Part shown: positions 35,978 through 40,405 of the stretch, in pieces
How the letters are laid out: every line of letters starts with the position of its first letter
How positions within the stretch are numbered: position 1 is the stretch's first letter
Assembly (NCBI GenBank): GCA_001045525.1
Contig: LDWW01000030.1
Span: 1-40,405, forward strand
Length of the DNA stretch: 40,405 nucleotides
Source of the DNA: Chitinispirillum alkaliphilum
GTDB lineage: Bacteria; Fibrobacterota; Chitinivibrionia; Chitinivibrionales; Chitinispirillaceae
Reading direction: 5' to 3'
Translations under genes and position numbers: made by a program
Notes under the pieces: model-generated
Databases searched by the model: none
What the model was told of the DNA's origin: nothing
What the model saw: only the letters and a program-made list of their open reading frames with translations

Positions 35978-36647
35978 CTTTTCTAACACTCCTCATCTCG
36001 CTTTCTGCTACTGCAAACCAGTACAGAATATCCTCATCTTCCGGTTCAATTTTTACTGCTAACAGCCACCATTTATGAGCCTGTGGGGTTTCCCCAAGCT
36101 CATAATGAATCAGACCCAAATTGAATAACAGTGCAGCGTTTAAACTGTCAATATTTACAGCACGCTGGAAAATCTCTTTTGATCGGGTGACCTCACCTAA
36201 TCTGAAATAGATAATACCGGCACTGTTAAGGGCGTCAACATTTTCTGAGTTGTATTCTATGGATCTGGTAACTGCCCTCAATGCTTCAGAAGTGTCTCCA
36301 GCCTTTAGAAGATGAGTTGCCCGTTTGTTCCAAATTTCAGACAATAAGGGTTTTAACTCCCCTCCCGGGTTGATATTCTGTGCAGCTTCAAGGTGAAGCA
36401 ACCCCTTTTGCCACAATGAAGCATTTTCTTCAGTGTGTACGTGTGCCCTTTGAAGTAAGGTTTTACCCATACCCAACCTTGCCTGGTAATCTGCAGGATT
36501 TTTAAGCAGGGCGGAATGAAAAAAATATTCCGCCATCTCATAATCACCTAATTTAAGACAGATATTTCCCTTTTCGACTTCTGAGCTGCCACAACCCAAC
36601 AAGGCTATACTTGCTATTACAAATAGAAATGTAAAACTTTTTATCAT
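35970..36647 (-). CDS. TPR-repeat lipoprotein
   Basis: 225 aa from ATG 36647, which forms TGATG with the stop of the upstream gene; AGGAG lies 3 nt before. The lipoprotein signal ends LLGC (C19). At least four TPR-like units follow, e.g. GDYEMAEYFFHSALLKNPAD, SEALRAVTRSIEYNSENVDA and RSKEIFQRAVNIDSLNAAL. It is probably a periplasmic or outer-membrane-anchored adaptor for the operon's other envelope parts. Not related to a specific known partner. Confidence 0.85.
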   Translation of the reverse strand: MIKSFTFLFVIASIALLGCGSSEVEKGNICLKLGDYEMAEYFFHSALLKNPADYQARLGMGKTLLQRAHVHTEENASLWQKGLLHLEAAQNINPGGELKPLLSEIWNKRATHLLKAGDTSEALRAVTRSIEYNSENVDALNSAGIIYFRLGEVTRSKEIFQRAVNIDSLNAALLFNLGLIHYELGETPQAHKWWLLAVKIEPEDEDILYWFAVAESEMRSVRKDD

Positions 36648-38227
36648 CAACTCCTCAATCTATTCAACTCCATCCTCCAATTGGCTCTCAGTTGAAATGT
36701 AAGCGGTTTTAGTTCAACCGGAGCATTTTGAGGCATGTTAGTGAAACTCCTTCTTAAGTTTGCAATCAAATGAAGTGAATTGCAAGCACTCAGATTATAT
36801 CTGAAAGATAGCGATGACTGTAAGGTATGATCGATTCTTCTTTTCTGAATTGAAAGAGGTTTACTTTCAAAAGTAAGTTCTGAACTTGCCCTGTCCAAAT
36901 CCGTTGCCAAATAATAGCTCCCGTCTCGACTATAGATAACCGATTTTGGATTTCCCCCAATTGTGGGCACATTGGTCCTGGCAGTATCTAAATATCTCAA
37001 ACGATACCATTGATGAATGCCGGTGTAAACATTAATGTTATACCCAAAGTTAACCCCGGCATTAAATCTTCCCGCAGAGTAACTGACTCCCTTGGACATA
37101 CCTAACTCAACACGGCTTTCAGGTATATAGGTGGTAAGCAGAAGGTCGTCTCTTAAGGTTTGAAGTTGAAATGGGAAATTTACTGTCTGAGGTGTAGAGA
37201 AGGAGCTGTCTTCATAGTATACGCCGTCATCATAGTAAAAAAGATTTACCATCGGATCATAGGTGAATTCAATCGCTTCAGTATGCAATACAGAAATACG
37301 GGATAGGAAATTCAAACTAAGTTTTTGATTTAATATCCGGCTGTTGAGTGAATTGAATGAAATCCTCACTACATTCTCAGTATCTTCTCCATGCTCAAAT
37401 TCAGAGCTAAACCTGTAGTAATGCACCCAATTATTAACAATTGCTAGTGTGTGGAGGTCGAAGTTGTGAGCATTAGTACGCGTACCACGGTAATTCAATT
37501 TGCTTTTAAAAGTGTAGCCTGTGTTGATATTTTGGATAAAATTTACACCTCTGATAAATGCAGTCATTTCGGTTTCGAGTGAATCACCGATAGAATTTGC
37601 TTTAAATGGCTGAGTGAAACGGTTCTGTCTTATCAGGCCTGCAGCACCCAGAAGAATAGATTTTTTACCGGTTAGGGGTATTTGCCACTCAACTTCTGCA
37701 TCTCCAAAGCCCCCAGGCAGATTTGAAACGAAGGGCCCAATATCCCAGTATGGCAGATAGTTTATTGGTGTAACTGATTCTTTCAGGTACAGAGCCCCCA
37801 GATTCAAGGTAAGCCGGGGGAATAAATTATTCCTCTTCTCCCCGAATTCAGGGATAGAGTCAAGGAGTTTTGATGCCTCGTTTTTCCAGCCAAGGATTGA
37901 ATAGATCACATGCCGCTGTTTAAGAACACTCTCACGCAGGTTCTGTGAAACACTCTCACTTGTTGCAAGATTTAGGGCAAGTGCAGTGTCAACAACACCT
38001 TTTGAAAGGTATAGTTTACTCCACAGATAATATAAACTATCCTCTGACATTCCAAATGCAGTGGCAGTTTTAAAATAGTAAAGAGATGAGTCATGCTGCT
38101 CAGTATCAAAATGTTCAAGCCCTTTTCTGACAAGAGAATCAATACTGGCAGCATTAGCCAGAACAGAAGGGATGCAGATAAAAAACAGCAAAACCGAATG
38201 AATTAAAAACCAACTGAACCTATTCAT
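36647..38227 (-). CDS. Outer-membrane protein: TPR-like N-terminus and beta-barrel C-terminus
   Basis: 526 aa. Signal peptide about 1-25 (cleavage near ANA). Residues about 30-130 are helical TPR-like repeats. From about 135 to the end, alternating aromatic/polar strands dominate (e.g. RLTLNLGALYL, FQLRANWRMEL), typical of an outer-membrane barrel. The layout recalls TPR-porins, but no family is recognised. The ATG at 38227 has only a weak Shine-Dalgarno. It is 30 bp after the preceding gene and coupled (TGATG) to the TPR lipoprotein gene. Confidence 0.75.
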   Translation of the reverse strand: MNRFSWFLIHSVLLFFICIPSVLANAASIDSLVRKGLEHFDTEQHDSSLYYFKTATAFGMSEDSLYYLWSKLYLSKGVVDTALALNLATSESVSQNLRESVLKQRHVIYSILGWKNEASKLLDSIPEFGEKRNNLFPRLTLNLGALYLKESVTPINYLPYWDIGPFVSNLPGGFGDAEVEWQIPLTGKKSILLGAAGLIRQNRFTQPFKANSIGDSLETEMTAFIRGVNFIQNINTGYTFKSKLNYRGTRTNAHNFDLHTLAIVNNWVHYYRFSSEFEHGEDTENVVRISFNSLNSRILNQKLSLNFLSRISVLHTEAIEFTYDPMVNLFYYDDGVYYEDSSFSTPQTVNFPFQLQTLRDDLLLTTYIPESRVELGMSKGVSYSAGRFNAGVNFGYNINVYTGIHQWYRLRYLDTARTNVPTIGGNPKSVIYSRDGSYYLATDLDRASSELTFESKPLSIQKRRIDHTLQSSLSFRYNLSACNSLHLIANLRRSFTNMPQNAPVELKPLTFQLRANWRMELNRLRS

Positions 38228-38257
38228 TTAAGCCACTTACGTCTGAGATCATGTTTT

Positions 38258-39010
38258 CTACTTACCCTTTATCAAAATTTCCCTGATACTTGAATTAAAC
38301 GTTTCTTCCTTGTTTATGTATACACCCTGTGTTGTTTGTCCCCTGTTGGAATTTGGTATCCTCCTTCCCCTGAGGTCAAAAATCTGTTTTGCTGGCTGAT
38401 ATGTGGTCGATGGCGATGCCCCTCTGTTTTCAAACCTTCTGATATTGCTTTTTTCTGCACTTTCTGCAGGGAGCACAATATTTTGGATTATAGCTGCATA
38501 CAAACCTACATTTCGGGCCATATCAGCAGTATCCCCTATTACATACATCTCGTAGCCAAATGTATCAGTTGCGGCAAACCGGATATATTCGTCCCAGTAC
38601 AGGGCGGGGTCACTCAGATAACAAAAACGGGCATAGATCTCTGCTGCACGAAGTGAATCTGGTTGAATTAACTCAGAGGAAGAATCGGCGTAAATTACAA
38701 AGCCGATCGGATTATGCGAATACTCAGCAGACAATTCATAAGCCATATAGTTTACCAGTGTCCACTCTTTTGAATCCTGGAAATCATTATTGCTGAATTT
38801 ATGCCGCACTATACCAATCTGCGCTCTGTACTCACCAGTCGTATCGAAAAACCGATGTTCCTCAGAGGATACCTCCTGAACGATCCAATTATGAGGGATC
38901 AGGATGGAGTAATTTAATTGATTATTGCTGATCTGACGAAAATCTGAAAACACAATCGTTGAAAATACAAGTACCAGAATGAGTGAAACTGTTTTTTTAG
39001 AAAGCATCAT
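38258..39010 (-). CDS. Secreted protein with T9SS/FlgD-like tail motif
   Basis: 250 aa from ATG 39010, after GGGGGG; an ATG one codon later and a TTG at 39028 are alternatives. Signal peptide about 1-23 (cleavage near VFS). The body (about 25-180) resembles a one-domain protein made for export, with LNYSILIPHNWIVQEV at the start. The C-terminal part has IFDLRGRRIPN...GVYI, the pattern of T9SS-type sorting tails. About 20 further residues follow it, which is unusual. It lies between the first gene of the operon and the barrel gene. Confidence 0.68.
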   Translation of the reverse strand: MMLSKKTVSLILVLVFSTIVFSDFRQISNNQLNYSILIPHNWIVQEVSSEEHRFFDTTGEYRAQIGIVRHKFSNNDFQDSKEWTLVNYMAYELSAEYSHNPIGFVIYADSSSELIQPDSLRAAEIYARFCYLSDPALYWDEYIRFAATDTFGYEMYVIGDTADMARNVGLYAAIIQNIVLPAESAEKSNIRRFENRGASPSTTYQPAKQIFDLRGRRIPNSNRGQTTQGVYINKEETFNSSIREILIKGK

Positions 39011-39024
39011 ACCCCCCGAGCCGT

Positions 39025-39399
39025 TCAATTTTGATTGATATTCCTGAATTCCATCATGCGTGCTTCCCGTCTGTTTTCGATATCTAAAATTGTCTGCTCT
39101 ATTCTCTCTCTAACCTCTAAAGGTAGCTGATCAAGAACTTTTTCACTCATTCTTTCCTCAAGACCGTGTTCTTTGTTGTTCAGAGAATTTGCCATGTCTG
39201 AAATTTGCGAATTGTCCATTTTGCTTGCCTCATTTACTTTTTCCCGCGCCCCATCCGGCAAAGCCCGCATGATTTCGCTGAAAAAATGTTCTGTATCGAT
39301 TTTTTGCATTCCCTGGTTTTCCCCGCCTTCTTGCCCCATAACTGTAACAGATAAGCCCAGCAGCAAAACAATTGAAAAAAGTTTACGCATTCTGTTCAT
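39025..39399 (-). CDS. Small secreted helical protein, first gene of the kinase operon
   Basis: 124 aa from ATG 39399, with GGGAGG 4 nt upstream; a TTG five codons earlier overlaps the ribosome binding site and is rejected. Signal peptide about 1-20 (cleavage near VMG). The mature part is highly charged and helical (LPDGAREKVNEASK, LPLEVRERIEQTILDIENR). This is similar in style to the protein at 39852-40271 and to Spy/CpxP-like periplasmic proteins, but without their LTxxQ motif. Preceded by a sigma-54-like element. Confidence 0.7.
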   Translation of the reverse strand: MNRMRKLFSIVLLLGLSVTVMGQEGGENQGMQKIDTEHFFSEIMRALPDGAREKVNEASKMDNSQISDMANSLNNKEHGLEERMSEKVLDQLPLEVRERIEQTILDIENRREARMMEFRNINQN

Positions 39400-39440
39400 T
39401 TTTCCTCCCGGCAAAGATTGTTGGTGATTTCATTCATTGT

Positions 39441-39460
39441 ACAAACAAACCCCATGCCAT
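39441..39460 (-). promoter_or_regulatory. Sigma-54-like promoter of the kinase/activator operon
   Basis: On the minus strand ATGGCATGGGGTTTGTTTGT fits TGGCACG-N4-TTGCW except for C-to-T changes in each box. GG and the -12 dinucleotide (GT for GC) are 10 bp apart. A transcript would start about 30 nt before the ATG at 39399. The last gene of this operon encodes a sigma-54 activator, so autoregulation is plausible. Confidence 0.45.
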
Positions 39461-39784
39461 ACGCCTTAACCCTTTGTCTAAGCGCTAGTTACAGCAACCA
39501 GCACCCCTAAAACCACCGCTTTTTTTGGGGTGATATGACCCCGCATTTAATTCCCACCCAGAGCGTAAATTTTATAACCTCTTTAATTATAAAGATTTAG
39601 GGAAGCGTTTTTCAATGTGGTCTTTTCACCCCATCCCGAAAACAACAGTAACGGGCATATTTGTATAATGAAACTTGATATCTAAACTGTCTGATAAAAC
39701 GTGAAGCCCGGTGATATCCTACCAGGCTCAGGACATATAAATTCTGAATATGTATTCTGTTATAATTTCACGATTTAAACGAAT

Positions 39785-39815
39785 AAAAAAGGGAAGGCGC
39801 AAAACCCTCCCTTCC
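39785..39815 (-). terminator. Terminator of the small secreted protein gene
   Basis: On the minus strand GGAAGGGAGGG pairs with CCTTCCC with one bulge, followed by TTTTTTATT. It lies about 37 nt past the stop at 39852, so this gene is separate from the operon downstream. Confidence 0.85.
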
Positions 39816-39851
39816 ACCAGGAACCGCGCTCTCCCCTTGGTAACTACATAC

Positions 39852-40271
39852 TTATGGCTGGTTTGGTGTACTACCAGGCACTCCCCTGTCCTTAGCCTCT
39901 GAAGTGTTATCTCTTATTCTTTGCTGAATCTCCCTGAGTTCCTCAACCTTGGTGTTGAATCTTTCCCGAGCTACTTCTGCCTGAGCCGCGATTTCCACAT
40001 TATGCCCGGTAAGCACCTCTATGGCCTTTGCAAGTTCAGCCTCGGCAGCAACACGTTTCGATTCCAGAAGAGCAGACTGCTGTTGCTCTGGAAGGAGCTG
40101 GAAATACTCCTCAACTTCAGCCTGAGCTCTTTCGATATGGGGAGCAGCCTGCTCCATCGCAGCAGCCAGTCTCTCCTCCATCATACTCCTTGCACTTTCC
40201 ATGTCGGTTGCATCCTGAGCCATTACAACAGAAAACACTCCGGCTATAAGAATTGTGGCAAACCTTTTCAT
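39852..40271 (-). CDS. Small secreted coiled-coil protein
   Basis: 139 aa, very strong AAGGAGGG before the ATG. Signal peptide about 1-18 (cleavage after VMA). The mature part is almost wholly helical and Ala/Glu-rich (MMEERLAAAMEQAAPHIERA; AAQAEVARERFNTKVEEL), with a short Pro-rich end (GVPGSTPNQP). The periplasm or cell surface is likely. No family recognised. It is a single gene with its own terminator, directly upstream of the kinase operon whose first gene encodes a protein of similar type. Confidence 0.75.
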   Translation of the reverse strand: MKRFATILIAGVFSVVMAQDATDMESARSMMEERLAAAMEQAAPHIERAQAEVEEYFQLLPEQQQSALLESKRVAAEAELAKAIEVLTGHNVEIAAQAEVARERFNTKVEELREIQQRIRDNTSEAKDRGVPGSTPNQP

Positions 40272-40405
40272 AAAACCCTCCTTTTAAGTGAAAAAAAATG
40301 AACATCTGTTTTGCTCTGCACTTTAATACAAATGATTTTGTGCTAATTAACTGATGGTATTTCCGGCAGATCCAAATCATCGGTTGAGTTTATCTCTCTT
40401 ATTCT

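Larger units (their letters stand above)
39400..39851. other. Promoter region of the kinase operon
   Basis: About 450 bp without a gene. It contains the sigma-54-like element (39441-39460), a hairpin CACCCC...GGGGTG at 39502-39533 and the terminator of the upstream gene (39785-39815). The hairpin could be an attenuator or part of an upstream activator site; that is a guess. Confidence 0.45.

Overview
The window looks like chromosomal DNA of a Gram-negative (diderm) anaerobe, most plausibly of the Fibrobacterota/Chitinivibrionia or a related FCB-type lineage. This is inference. It rests on lipoproteins and an outer-membrane barrel candidate (diderm), a giant 2-hydroxyacyl-CoA dehydratase activase-type protein (a family of anaerobes), and very large secreted proteins that end in an FlgD/T9SS-like Ig tail. 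No rRNA or marker protein is present to fix the taxon.

Layout. 1-2842 (minus): the 5' part of a pseudo-EIIA/DacZ-type diadenylate cyclase, translationally coupled to a PlsB-like acyltransferase, then a small double zinc-knuckle protein. 3308-6222: an orphan STAS-MlaE permease (+), a GGDEF diguanylate cyclase (-) and an isoprenylcysteine-methyltransferase-like membrane protein (+). 6927-17763 (minus): two giant secreted paralogues. One is intact (about 1938 aa, lysozyme-like N-terminus). The other has a beta-helix N-terminus and is split into two frames at a run of nine G. 18216-19334: two overlapping small genes (+), a coiled-coil protein (-), and tRNA-Arg(TCT) and tRNA-Pro(TGG) (-) with a strong terminator. 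19485-21935 (+): a single-domain response regulator and a PAS histidine kinase. 21975-26333 (-): a 1452-aa activase with two ASKHA domains, behind a good sigma-54 -24/-12 promoter that abuts a run of 14 G. 26694-31591: an AT-rich accessory stretch with an Rhs remnant and candidate immunity gene, a 570-bp direct duplication carrying two GxxExxY genes, a GNAT acetyltransferase and two unknown membrane proteins. 32031-40271: a small lipoprotein (+), then a compact six-gene minus-strand operon (two secreted proteins, TPR/beta-barrel protein, TPR lipoprotein, transmembrane Ser/Thr kinase, FHA-GAF-sigma54 activator), preceded by a further small secreted helical protein.

How they may work together. 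The six-gene operon looks like a complete envelope-to-transcription signalling unit: secreted and outer-membrane parts, a kinase spanning the inner membrane, and a phosphopeptide-binding (FHA) sigma-54 activator. A sigma-54-like element lies just upstream of its first gene. Further sigma-54-like elements lie before the activase and, more weakly, before the two-component genes, so these could share a regulatory circuit. Two nucleotide second-messenger enzymes (c-di-AMP and c-di-GMP) are also present. A recurring theme is G/C homopolymers of 8-14 bases; two of them coincide with frameshifts that the loss of one G would repair. They are either contingency (phase-variation) loci or sequencing errors.
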